This document shows positions 25,754-34,729 of a DNA stretch of 64,000 nucleotides, piece after piece (positions within the stretch are counted from its first letter, which is position 1; every line of letters starts with the position of its first letter). The DNA lies in NCBI GenBank assembly GCA_041394945.1, contig JAWKHH010000006.1, positions 26,573 to 90,572 on the forward strand. Direction: 5' to 3'. A program made the position numbers and the translations under genes. The notes below the pieces were generated by a model. That model saw only the letters and a program-made list of their open reading frames with translations. It was not told the origin of the DNA and ran no database searches. This DNA is from Bryobacteraceae bacterium. GTDB lineage: Bacteria > Acidobacteriota > Terriglobia > Bryobacterales > Bryobacteraceae.

Positions 25754-27512
25754 TCACTGGTACCTCCGTGCGGCTCGTGTTCCCTCTCTGCCGCTCCGAC
25801 AAAAACCTCGCCCGCGTCTCACTGCGCGAAATCTTTCCCGCGGTCGATTTCACGATCCACCGCTCCGGCGTCACCCGCACGAACCGCGGCGCGATCCCGA
25901 TCGCCGACAACACCAGAGCTTTGATCTCCCGCTCGCTCCGTTTCGCCGCGCCCTCGTCCCATTCGCCGCGCAACTCCGCCACCACCGCCAGACTCTCGGT
26001 CCCCTGTTCCTCATCGGCCACGCCGAAAGCCACCACGCGCCCCGGGTAGATGCCGGGCGCCGCGTTCACGATCGTCTCGACATCTTCCGGAAATACGTTC
26101 TGCCCGCCGACGATCACGATGTCCTTCGTCCGCCCGATCACGTAAAGCTCGCCCTCGCTCACAAAACCGAAATCGCCGGTCGAATACCACCCCTGGGCAG
26201 ACAAGGCGTGCGTCCGGAAACCGTCGTTGCCCCAGTAGCCGCCGAATAGCGACTCGGTCCGGATCTCGATGCCCCCCGGCACCCCCTCACCCGCTTCCTT
26301 GCCATCCGGCGTGCGAATCCGCAATTCCATCCCCTCGAGCAGCCGGCCGCTCGAAACGTACACGTCCTCCACCAGGTCAAAGGCGTGCCCGTCCCCATTC
26401 TCATTGCCGGTCCCATTGCCTGTTTCGCGTCGTACCGCCTTCCGCGGATACAACGCCGGCGCCGAATCCACCGGCGTCTGCGTCACCGCGAACACGTTCT
26501 CGGCCATCGCGTAGCTCGCCTGCAATTGCTCCCGCCGCACGCCCCATTCCCCGAACGCGTCCGTAAACGCGCCAAACGAACGTAGCCGCACCGGCTCGGA
26601 ACAGTTCACGAACGCCCGCATGCCGCCGAGCGTATACGGCCCCCGCATCCGCTCCTTCTGGGCCGCCATGTAGGAGAACGCGAAATTTGGCAGCCAGCAA
26701 TGTGTCGCCCCGTAGCGCTCGCCGAGCCGGAACAGCAGGTCCGGCTCAAGCAGCCAGTCAGAAGCGGAAAACTGCATCGATTGCGCCCCTTGCCACAGCG
26801 GAAACCACAGGCAGGCGATCAATCCCATGTCGTGATAGAGCGGCAGCCACGACACCACCCCGTCCTCCGGCCCGAACCGCAGATACTCGGCCAACCGCTC
26901 CATCTGCCGCTCGAGCATCCGCGCCGTTACCACCACGCACTTCTGCGCTCCCGTCGTCCCGCCGGAAAACTGCAGAAACACCGCGTCGCCGGGCGACTGC
27001 CCCGCCTCCACCGCCGGCGGCTTCTCGTCGATCGCCAAATCCACCGCGAACGACTTCTCGAACTCCTCGGCCCCGCCGATGGCCGCGCCCACCGTCCGGT
27101 AGGGCAGCCCCGGACCGAGATTGGCCGCCAGCTTCGGCAGCGTCAGCAGTTCCGCCGCCGGAAGGTTCCGCAACTGGTGCAGCAGGTTCCGCTGATACTT
27201 CTCCGGGTCGATCCGGTTCGTCGGCCAGGCCAGAATCGCCGGCAACCGCCCGGTAAGGATCAGGCCGAAATGCAGCAGGAACAGCTCCACCGAATGCGGC
27301 ATCAGCAATAGCGACACCCCGCCCTCCGGGGCCCGGCTGTATTGCCGCGCGAGGGCGATTCCCCGGTCCCGGATGTCGGCGCCGGTCAGTTCGACTGGTT
27401 CTTGATTACGGGCGGCCAGGATGCGCAACAGCACCCGGTTGGCGTTTCCTCCGAGTCGTCTGCCCAACTCGGTCCGCAGCGCGACCGCTGTTTCGAGGCT
27501 TCCAGAAAGCAT
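25746..27512 (-). CDS. Acyl-AMP ligase (fatty acyl/amino acyl AMP ligase-like)
   Basis: 588 residues, ANL adenylating superfamily. The P-loop-like A3 motif FLQFSGGTTGAQKCVVV lies near residue 185. SWLPLYHDMGLIA, a block typical of fatty acyl-AMP ligases, and YSTGDFGFVSEGELYVIGRTKDIVIVGGQNVFPEDVE (A7/A8 region) follow. The C-terminal catalytic lysine fits KSTAGKISRSETR. It would activate an acid as the adenylate and load it on the overlapping carrier protein. The ..YHDMGLI.. block favours a fatty or hydroxy acid over alanine, but substrate is unproven. First gene of the Dlt-like set. Confidence 0.9.
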   Translation of the reverse strand: MLSGSLETAVALRTELGRRLGGNANRVLLRILAARNQEPVELTGADIRDRGIALARQYSRAPEGGVSLLLMPHSVELFLLHFGLILTGRLPAILAWPTNRIDPEKYQRNLLHQLRNLPAAELLTLPKLAANLGPGLPYRTVGAAIGGAEEFEKSFAVDLAIDEKPPAVEAGQSPGDAVFLQFSGGTTGAQKCVVVTARMLERQMERLAEYLRFGPEDGVVSWLPLYHDMGLIACLWFPLWQGAQSMQFSASDWLLEPDLLFRLGERYGATHCWLPNFAFSYMAAQKERMRGPYTLGGMRAFVNCSEPVRLRSFGAFTDAFGEWGVRREQLQASYAMAENVFAVTQTPVDSAPALYPRKAVRRETGNGTGNENGDGHAFDLVEDVYVSSGRLLEGMELRIRTPDGKEAGEGVPGGIEIRTESLFGGYWGNDGFRTHALSAQGWYSTGDFGFVSEGELYVIGRTKDIVIVGGQNVFPEDVETIVNAAPGIYPGRVVAFGVADEEQGTESLAVVAELRGEWDEGAAKRSEREIKALVLSAIGIAPRFVRVTPERWIVKSTAGKISRSETRARFLSERQRGNTSRTEVPVNG

Positions 27513-27605
27513 TCGCTAAGTCTTAGATTTTCTTGCGCAGATACTACTCTCGATTCTAACGGCAAGCCCGGTATCCGCGCTACCGGAATCCGCCGCCGCG
27601 CCGGT

Positions 27606-28952
27606 CTAGCCCTCCAGCCCGATCGTCACCCTCCGCTTTCCCGACGCCCGCAGCGGAATCGACTCCACCGGTGCGATCTCCACCCGCGTCCCCCGGCCGA
27701 AAACCCGCTCCACCTCGGATTCGAGCAGCTTTCGCGACGCCTCCCCCATCGGCTTCGACAGCACCACCGAAACCACGATCCGGTCCAGCGCCTTCTGCTC
27801 CACCTGAAACTCCACCACCTCCGGAATATCCTTCAGCAGATGCGGGAAGAACTCGCCCGGAACGTACCGCCCATCGCTCGTCCGCAGCATGTCGAGCACC
27901 CGGCCTTCGATCCGGCTGATGCGCGGCAGCCCACGCCCGCAGCCGCACGGCGTGCTCTCGAGCACGCCCACGTCTCCGATCTTGTACCGGATAAACGGCA
28001 TGCCGTGATTGTGGAGATCGGTGACCAGAATCTCCGACGGCCCTTCCGAGGCCGGCCGCGCCGTCTCGATCAGCAGATTCTCGCAGTGGATGTGCAACCC
28101 ATCGCGCCGGTCGCATTCCCCGGCGATCGACATGAACTCCCGCGACCCGTACATGTTGTACAGCGGCACCCCGCCCAACGCCTCCGCCACCAGTTCCCGG
28201 TGATGGTCGTGTACGGCCTCGGCGGCCGAGATCACCGCCCGGATGCCGCCGAGCTCCAGCTTCCGGTCGATCAGATACCGGCAGAACTGCTCGATGCTCG
28301 ATACGTAGCCCACCACGAACGGCGGACGCTTCCGCCGCGCGTACTCGTAGATCTCCTGCCACAGCTCCGGCGTCTGGTTGAACGTCGGGAACATGTACTC
28401 GCGCCGGATCATCCGGAACAGGTCCATCTTCGTCTGCTGCTTCCAGCTCTGCTTGCCGATCGGCGCGCCCCACAGATAGAGCGTCGGTTCACCCAGCCGG
28501 CACCCCGGCCACGCGTAGGCCCGCTGCGTCGCCGCCGTCCGCCAGTCGAAACTCTCCATCGTCAGCAGAAACCGCGTCGGCACTCCCGACGATCCGCCGG
28601 TGGCGTGCGGCACCAGCTTCCCCTTGTACGCCGCCGCCTTCATCTCGTCCCGGTGCTGCTGGATTTCCTCGCGCCCAAGCACCGGCAGCTTCGCGAAATC
28701 CTCGTGCGTCCGGATGTCGCCGAGCTCCGCCCCCGCTTCCTTGTACTTGCGCTGATAGTACGGTGAGCTCCCGAACGTCACCTCGAGCAGCTTGCGCAGC
28801 TCCCCCCACTGGAACTCGCGCAGCCTTTGCTCATTCCACCACTGGCTCTTCTCGAGAAATTTGAGGTTCCGGCAATAGCTCCGGCCCTGGACCCCGTTGT
28901 GCATCGGCAGCAGAACGTTTCCCAGCAGGGAACTGTAGTTGATTAGCGCCAT
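27606..28952 (-). CDS. CapK/PaaK-like adenylate-forming ligase
   Basis: 448 residues, phenylacetate-CoA ligase-like branch of adenylate-forming enzymes. Blocks include ATGGSSGVPTRFLLT (nucleotide-binding loop), LYNMYGSREFMSIAGEC, VTDLHNHGMPFIRYKIGDVG and RISRIEGRVLDMLRTSDGRYVPGEFF. A Cys pair CGCG sits in the IGD..V.......CGCGR segment common in this family. CapK-like members recur in capsule clusters with unclear substrates. It lies 93 bp upstream of the AMP-ligase gene, giving two different acyl-activating enzymes in one locus; they may feed different acyl groups. Confidence 0.87.
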   Translation of the reverse strand: MALINYSSLLGNVLLPMHNGVQGRSYCRNLKFLEKSQWWNEQRLREFQWGELRKLLEVTFGSSPYYQRKYKEAGAELGDIRTHEDFAKLPVLGREEIQQHRDEMKAAAYKGKLVPHATGGSSGVPTRFLLTMESFDWRTAATQRAYAWPGCRLGEPTLYLWGAPIGKQSWKQQTKMDLFRMIRREYMFPTFNQTPELWQEIYEYARRKRPPFVVGYVSSIEQFCRYLIDRKLELGGIRAVISAAEAVHDHHRELVAEALGGVPLYNMYGSREFMSIAGECDRRDGLHIHCENLLIETARPASEGPSEILVTDLHNHGMPFIRYKIGDVGVLESTPCGCGRGLPRISRIEGRVLDMLRTSDGRYVPGEFFPHLLKDIPEVVEFQVEQKALDRIVVSVVLSKPMGEASRKLLESEVERVFGRGTRVEIAPVESIPLRASGKRRVTIGLEG

Positions 28953-28977
28953 CTCGTCCCGTACGTGCGTTTCGAAA

Positions 28978-31900
28978 TCAACGGCCGCCGGAAGCCACCG
29001 TGATCGACAACACCCGCGACGCTGTTCTTACAGGATCTCCACCGTCAACGACCGTTACTGTGAACTCGGCTACCCCGGCCGCTTCCGGCGTTCCGGTGAT
29101 CTCTCCATTTTCCGTCATTGCAAGACCCGTGGGTAGCGCCCCCCCGGTCACCGACCATTTGTACGGCCGGATCCCTCCGTACGCCTCGAGCACCGTCTGA
29201 TACGATCCACCCTCCACGCCGTCCGGCACGCCCTCGGTCACCACCCGCAGCTCCGCCGCCGACGCCAGCACCACCAGCGCGATTTCCTGCTCCGCCGTTT
29301 CTCCTGCCGCATCCACCACCCGCACCCGCAGCGCGTAGTTCCCCGACTCGGCCGGAGTCCCGTACAAAATGCCGCTCGTGCTCTCCAACTGCAGCCCCGA
29401 CGGCAACCCCGTCGCCGACCACCGGAACGGCGCAGTGCCCCCGCGAGCCTCCAGATGCGCGTCATACCAGGCGTCGAACACACCCACCGGCAATTCCGCC
29501 GTCGCAATCTCCACCGCCGGCGCCCGCGCCTCCACCCGCAATACGAACGCTCGGTCCGCCGTCTGCGGCGGCGCCGACGCATCCGTCACCCGCGCCGTGA
29601 ACGTCGATGTCCCCGCGCGGCTCGGCGTCCCGCGCAGCTCCCCCTCCGCGCTCAACTCCATTCCCGCCGGCAACGTCCCTCCGCTCAACGACCACCGGTA
29701 GGGAGGCGTTCCTTCCGCCGCCCCGAGAAACACCTTGTACGCCACTCCCGCCGCCCCCGCCACCAGCGCCCCGGTCAGAATCCGCAGCGTCGCCGTCGAC
29801 TGCGTCTGCCGCACCGCATAGGTTCCCGGACCGCCTTCCACAACGAGCGTCCCATCGCCGTTAACCCGCACTTCGCGCGTTCCCCCGTTCCCCTCGAGCG
29901 TGTAGACTCCCGGCTGCAACCCGGCCACTACCGCCTTTACCGCCCGCTCGGTCCGGAAGCGGACCTCTTTCCGTCCGTCTCCCCTGGCGAAAATCGATGC
30001 CCACGGCGTGTTGCTATCTACCTCGATGCCCTGGAACCCGTCGCTCAACTCCCGCATCCGCCGCACCGCCGGCATCGAATCCGCCGTATTCGCCGAAGGG
30101 AAGTGCGCCACCAGAAACTCGCTCTCTTCCCCGGCGCCGCCGTCGAGCTCCACCGTGTACGCCGTCTCGCCCGTCCGCGGCTGGTTCATTGCCGCCGTCA
30201 ACCCGGCGCCGCCCACTTCCGGCAGCACCACCCGCGTCGACAGCCGCGCCTGCTGCCGCGTAAACACCAGGTCCGCCCCCCGCGCCTCGAACGCCGGCGT
30301 CGTGCTCTTATCGGCCCAGTAGTGCAGCCGCGTCTTCTTCGGCTTTGGAACGTCGGTGGCCACGTCGTCGTACACCACGATCGCGTCCCGGCCTCCGTTT
30401 TCCTTCCAGTGCACGAAGTGCCGGTAGGCCCGGTTCACCCGCGCTTCCGCCGTGTAGGCGTAGCGCGAGTTCACCCGAAAATAAACGTACTGGTCCGAAC
30501 CCGTCTTCCGGTCAATCACCGGATTCGGACCGAGCGCCCCTAACAGGTTCGGCCGGATCTCCGCCACCAGTTTGTTTCCACCGTCGATCTCGACGTAGTT
30601 GCTCCGGTTCGGATTCGAGAATCCGCTGCCGCCCTCGGAATTATCCGCGAGCAGCACTTCTTTCTTGCTGATCCGGTAGGCGCCCGGCCCCGGATATCCA
30701 GCCAGATGATCCACCGGCCGGCTCAACGCCAGCGCAAACAGCATCGTTGCGTCTTCGTCCCAGTTCTGCTTGCTCACCACCGCCTGGAACGCGCTGTTCG
30801 GATTCCATTCCGGGTCATAGTCGGTTTCGGTGAAAAAATGATACGGTGGCAACTCCTTCCGGTAATCCCGGCAGTTGTCGCCGCCGCACGCATTGTCCGG
30901 ATCGAAGTAAGCCAGCGCCCAGGGAATGTTATTGAACCCGGTCGCCCCCTGCAACACACGCACGTCGAGCCACTTCGCGACGTTGGCATACCAATGGTTG
31001 GCATAGGACGCCTCAGCCGTCCCTCCGTACACCGCCTGCCCGGTCACGATGTATTTCAGATGCCGGGGCAGCAGCTCCTCCTCGATGCCCGCGTCCGCGT
31101 AACGCATGCTGAAAGCGGGGTTATACGGCGTCGTCATGTACATCGGATACAGCAGCCCCTGCTTCAGCCAGTTCCCGCCGCTGATGTCGATTCCCGGCTG
31201 AAAGCTCTTCTGCCCGAACAAAGTCATCGGCAGCATCCATTCCAGCCACCGGTTCACCCCGTAATAATAACCACCCTGCGTGATCCCGGTCCACATATCC
31301 TTGGCGTGCGGATACGTGAAATCGTAGAAGTAGTTCCATGCCTTCTCGGCCAGCGACACAGCCGCTGGCGTCTCATCGGCCAAGGCCAGACCCACTACCA
31401 GGTATCCATACGTCTTAGTGAACGTCAGATTGTTGCGCGGGTCGTCCATGGGCACGAAGTAAAAGCTGCTCAACGTCCCCAGCCCCCCGCTCACAGGCAG
31501 CGGCGTCCACACGGCGATCCGGTTCCTGGTGTGCGCCGCCGCGCTTGTTCCCAGCACCCCGCGCTCCACCTGCAGCCGGTCCTGCTCCTTGCCGTTGACA
31601 CGCACCCATTCGGTCGCGTACCGCCCCGTCGCTTCGCTCAGGTAATCCATCTTCAGAAAGAAGGGCGGCGGCGGCAGTTGCCCCGGCTTATCCACCCGCA
31701 ACTCCCGGCTCTCCGGCCCCACTGCGTCCACCAATCTCACCAACGCCCTCGGCATGATCGAAAGCGGCCCGTAGGCGTGATGGGAAACGAACCACATCAG
31801 GCCGCAGCTATCGGCCTGCCACGCCTGCACCGCGCCGTACCCTGCTCCTCGAATCGCCACCGTCCGCGAATAGATCGCCGTCACCGTCATGGCCGTGTCC

Positions 31901-32904
31901 GAGTCGACCCGCGCGATCTTCAGCCACGCCCCCGACGGCAGCGGCTCACCCGTATGAATCCACTGCCCCGCCCGTAACGACGTGAACCGCGTTCCCTCCC
32001 CGCTCACTGTCGTCGATCCCGCTTCGAGCGTCATCTTCCCGGGCTGATCCTCCAGCATGTTCCGGCACCCGGTCCCGTCCATCCCGTTGAACATCTTGGC
32101 CGTGAACGCTGCGCGCTCCGGCGCGGTCAATTGCTCCCGGATGATCGAATAAGCATAGGCGAAGTTGGCCGCCCAAAACGATCCCCAATCGGTATACGAA
32201 CCCCTTCCGCACAGCGTCAGCGTCTCGTCGCACGCACTGAACGTCTCCGATCCCAACATCTTGTCCGCGTTGTTGATCCAATGCCGCGCCGCCTCCAGAT
32301 AGTCCGTCCGCCGGTTGTCCATATACCAACCGAGCGCCGCCATCAGCACCGTGTCCCCGCCCTGCACATCCGGCGACGCGTATTGCTGCTCCGGGTTCCG
32401 AACCCGCGCGTTCAGCCGCACCGCCAACGCTTCATAAGGCGCATATCCGCTCTTGGCCGCCGGCGCGCGCGCCGCCCCCGTTCCGTCCGGATCCTTCACC
32501 CGAGCCGTGATCGCTCCCTCCGGCCCGTCCAGCAGCAGCCGCGGATGCCCGGTCAGCCGCGTCGCCTGCACCTTCCCGATAAAACCTGCCCCCGCCGTCG
32601 CATCGTACTCCCCATTTCCCGCCACCGGCGACCCGTCCGGATTCCCCAGCGATATCCGGTCCCCGGCGACACTCAGCACCTTTCGCACACCGTTCGCCGC
32701 ACTCGTCCCTCCGACGAAACTAACCCACACCGTGTCCCCGGCCGCCAGCCCATGCTCCGGCGCCGTTACCGTCACCGGAGTCGTATTCGTAACATTTGTA
32801 ATGGACTTGCGCGATTCCGGCCCCCCGGTCCGGAGCTGCAACACCGGTTGCGCCGAGACTGGTAATAGAAAGACTAGGAACAGCAGGATCCGCACACTCT
32901 TCAT
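28978..32904 (-). CDS. Very large secreted protein with three He_PIG Ig repeats
   Basis: 1308 residues from the ATG at 32904 (GGAAG eight bases upstream; an in-frame GTG/ATG five codons earlier is rejected). Signal peptide SVRILLFLVFLLPVSA. The N-terminal region about 20-100 matches the start of the 6637-11499 product (LQLRTGGPESRKSITNVTNTTPVTV versus FRLRTGGAGSTRHITQATQTTPIVI). A Trp/Tyr-rich, probably toroidal, region spans about 120-760. The C-terminus has three putative Ig domains (about 1060-1150, 1150-1230, 1230-1308), each with PPYRWS or PFRWS...LPxGLxL...G.L.GTP. It probably acts on glycans at the cell surface, with no catalytic residue assigned. Confidence 0.78.
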   Translation of the reverse strand: MKSVRILLFLVFLLPVSAQPVLQLRTGGPESRKSITNVTNTTPVTVTAPEHGLAAGDTVWVSFVGGTSAANGVRKVLSVAGDRISLGNPDGSPVAGNGEYDATAGAGFIGKVQATRLTGHPRLLLDGPEGAITARVKDPDGTGAARAPAAKSGYAPYEALAVRLNARVRNPEQQYASPDVQGGDTVLMAALGWYMDNRRTDYLEAARHWINNADKMLGSETFSACDETLTLCGRGSYTDWGSFWAANFAYAYSIIREQLTAPERAAFTAKMFNGMDGTGCRNMLEDQPGKMTLEAGSTTVSGEGTRFTSLRAGQWIHTGEPLPSGAWLKIARVDSDTAMTVTAIYSRTVAIRGAGYGAVQAWQADSCGLMWFVSHHAYGPLSIMPRALVRLVDAVGPESRELRVDKPGQLPPPPFFLKMDYLSEATGRYATEWVRVNGKEQDRLQVERGVLGTSAAAHTRNRIAVWTPLPVSGGLGTLSSFYFVPMDDPRNNLTFTKTYGYLVVGLALADETPAAVSLAEKAWNYFYDFTYPHAKDMWTGITQGGYYYGVNRWLEWMLPMTLFGQKSFQPGIDISGGNWLKQGLLYPMYMTTPYNPAFSMRYADAGIEEELLPRHLKYIVTGQAVYGGTAEASYANHWYANVAKWLDVRVLQGATGFNNIPWALAYFDPDNACGGDNCRDYRKELPPYHFFTETDYDPEWNPNSAFQAVVSKQNWDEDATMLFALALSRPVDHLAGYPGPGAYRISKKEVLLADNSEGGSGFSNPNRSNYVEIDGGNKLVAEIRPNLLGALGPNPVIDRKTGSDQYVYFRVNSRYAYTAEARVNRAYRHFVHWKENGGRDAIVVYDDVATDVPKPKKTRLHYWADKSTTPAFEARGADLVFTRQQARLSTRVVLPEVGGAGLTAAMNQPRTGETAYTVELDGGAGEESEFLVAHFPSANTADSMPAVRRMRELSDGFQGIEVDSNTPWASIFARGDGRKEVRFRTERAVKAVVAGLQPGVYTLEGNGGTREVRVNGDGTLVVEGGPGTYAVRQTQSTATLRILTGALVAGAAGVAYKVFLGAAEGTPPYRWSLSGGTLPAGMELSAEGELRGTPSRAGTSTFTARVTDASAPPQTADRAFVLRVEARAPAVEIATAELPVGVFDAWYDAHLEARGGTAPFRWSATGLPSGLQLESTSGILYGTPAESGNYALRVRVVDAAGETAEQEIALVVLASAAELRVVTEGVPDGVEGGSYQTVLEAYGGIRPYKWSVTGGALPTGLAMTENGEITGTPEAAGVAEFTVTVVDGGDPVRTASRVLSITVASGGR

Positions 32905-33014
32905 GATAGAGGCTTCCACTCCGCAACTTCAGGCCCACCGATGGAATGCCCCTGCGGCGCGGTATTTCGGTCTTTCCCGCGGTCCCCTCGCCCGGTGTGC
33001 TGTGTCGCCGCGTC

Positions 33015-33635
33015 TCACCCCTTGACGTACGACCGACACGCACGCACCGCCGCCAACCCCATCGCCACCGCCGCCCACGGCGCCGGCTCCGGCACCTGCT
33101 CGTACTCGTAGACGAACTCCCCCGACACCGCGTACTCTACCTCTCCTGCCCCGAGAAGTCCCGCCGTTTCGACTTCTCTCCGCCAGTATTTCTCCACCAT
33201 CACTTCACGCCCCGCAAATAGCGATACCTGTCTTGGATCGGTAACCAACACGTTCGACTGTTGCGTCGAGGCCGACGCCGCGCTTCCCTGTTCTCCAGGG
33301 GCCACCACGACGCCGGCCCCCTCGCCGAAGCCCCAAAGCAGCACCGCTCCGACAAAAAGGTCAACGTGATGCCGCACCAGCACACTCTGCTCCACCAGCG
33401 TGTCGTTGAACAGCGAGAAGCCCGCAGAGGCTCCTCCGCTGGCCTCAATCCGCACCGACACCAAGGTTCCCACAACCCCGGTGGACCCGAATCCGCCGAC
33501 CGTCACAATGCCCGTGGTTGTACCGCCTTCTCCAGAGAGACCATGGTCCCCGAACGGAACCGTCACAGTCGCTGCGGAAACGATCTCCGCCGCAAGAAGC
33601 ACCACCGTCGCTTTCGCCACTGCCAGAAGACGCAT
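33015..33635 (-). CDS. PEP-CTERM sorting-domain protein
   Basis: 206 residues with an N-terminal signal peptide (LLAVAKATVVLLAAEIVSA). The C-terminus carries VPEP at residues 181-184, then a hydrophobic stretch (APWAAVAMGLAAV) and a basic tail (RACRSYVKG). That is the tripartite exosortase substrate signal, although the membrane segment is short. The body is a Gly/Val-rich beta domain with no recognised function. The exosortase and EpsI genes lie at 37.5-39.1 kb on the other strand. This is the only clear PEP-CTERM substrate seen in the window. Confidence 0.78.
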   Translation of the reverse strand: MRLLAVAKATVVLLAAEIVSAATVTVPFGDHGLSGEGGTTTGIVTVGGFGSTGVVGTLVSVRIEASGGASAGFSLFNDTLVEQSVLVRHHVDLFVGAVLLWGFGEGAGVVVAPGEQGSAASASTQQSNVLVTDPRQVSLFAGREVMVEKYWRREVETAGLLGAGEVEYAVSGEFVYEYEQVPEPAPWAAVAMGLAAVRACRSYVKG

Positions 33636-33697
33636 CGCTCTACCTCCCGCGGAAGTGCCGTCCGCCTCTACCTTACATCACGGGACCCCTGGCTGCT

Positions 33698-33711
33698 GTG
33701 ACCTCGGTCAC
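33698..33711. promoter_or_regulatory. 14-bp palindrome upstream of the PEP-CTERM gene
   Basis: GTGACC-TC-GGTCAC is a perfect inverted repeat between the epimerase stop and the PEP-CTERM start, about 63-76 bp upstream of the latter. It could be a regulator operator; no factor is known and no promoter boxes were recognised. Confidence 0.3.
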
Positions 33712-33713
33712 CT

Positions 33714-34667
33714 CTAGTCGCGACTTAGTATCTCCGGATTCTCCATCAGATACTCCACCGTCTTCACCACCGACTCCCGAATCGTCAGCGTCGGCGTCCA
33801 CCCCAGGCTTCGCATGCGCGAACAATCCAGAAAAATAAACGGATTATCCCCGATCCATCCGCGGTCCCCACCCGAATAACTCCGCTCCGGCGCGACGCCC
33901 AGCCGCTCGCAGATCCAACCCACCGAATCGTTGACCTCGCAATATTCATCCGTCCCCAGGTTGAAGATGTTCACTTTCCCCTCGGCCTTCTCGAGCGCCA
34001 GCAGGATCGCGTCCACGCAGTCCTGGATGTACAAATACGACTTCCGCTGTTTCCCGTTGCCGAGAATCCGCAGCTTCCCCGGATCGGCGCGCAGTTGCTT
34101 GTAGAAGTCGAACACGTGCCCGTGCGAGTACCGCTCCCCCAGGATCGAGACGAACCGGAAGATGTACACCTGCGTCCCGAAGCTCTCCGCGTACGCCGCC
34201 AGCATCCCTTCGGCCGCCAGCTTCGAAGCCCCATACAACGACGTTTGCACCGGAAACGGACAGTCCTCCGGCGTCGGAATCGTCTGGGCTTCTCCGTAAA
34301 CCGAACCCGTCGAGGAAAAGCCCACCCGCGGCACTCCGTTCACTCGCGCCGCCTCCACTACGTTCCACGTCGCGATCGTGTTCTGCTCCAGATCGCGCCG
34401 CGGGTGGTCCGGACCGAACCGCACGTCCGCGTTCGCCGCCAGGTGCAGCACCACGTCCACACCCGCCGTCACCTTCTTCACCAGCTCGAAATCGAGCAGA
34501 TCGGCGCGCTCGAGCGTGAACCCGGGATGCCCCATCGCCTTGGCCAGAAAGGCTTCCTGCCCGGTCGAAAAATTGTCCAGCCCGGTCACCGCGTGGCCCT
34601 GCGCCAACAGCCGGTCGCATAAGTTGCTGCCGATGAATCCGGCGGCTCCGGTAACGAGAAACTTCAA
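33714..34667 (-). CDS. NAD-dependent nucleotide-sugar epimerase/dehydratase
   Basis: 317 residues from the TTG at 34667, which has an excellent AAGGAGG six bases upstream; any longer upstream reading is rejected. Extended SDR fold: TGAAGFIGSNL NAD-binding loop at the N-terminus, LHLAANADVRFG, SSTGSVYGEA and the catalytic YGASK. It likely interconverts an NDP-sugar (NDP-glucose 4-epimerase type) in the cytoplasm. It is the first gene of the minus-strand block and is divergent from the YdcF-like gene with a 62-bp gap, so the two probably share a bidirectional control region. Confidence 0.88.
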   Translation of the reverse strand: MKFLVTGAAGFIGSNLCDRLLAQGHAVTGLDNFSTGQEAFLAKAMGHPGFTLERADLLDFELVKKVTAGVDVVLHLAANADVRFGPDHPRRDLEQNTIATWNVVEAARVNGVPRVGFSSTGSVYGEAQTIPTPEDCPFPVQTSLYGASKLAAEGMLAAYAESFGTQVYIFRFVSILGERYSHGHVFDFYKQLRADPGKLRILGNGKQRKSYLYIQDCVDAILLALEKAEGKVNIFNLGTDEYCEVNDSVGWICERLGVAPERSYSGGDRGWIGDNPFIFLDCSRMRSLGWTPTLTIRESVVKTVEYLMENPEILSRD

Positions 34668-34729
34668 GCAGATCCTCCTTGTTTTCAGCGAGGCACAAGG
34701 TTCTTCCCCGCCGTCATTCCCATCTTCGC

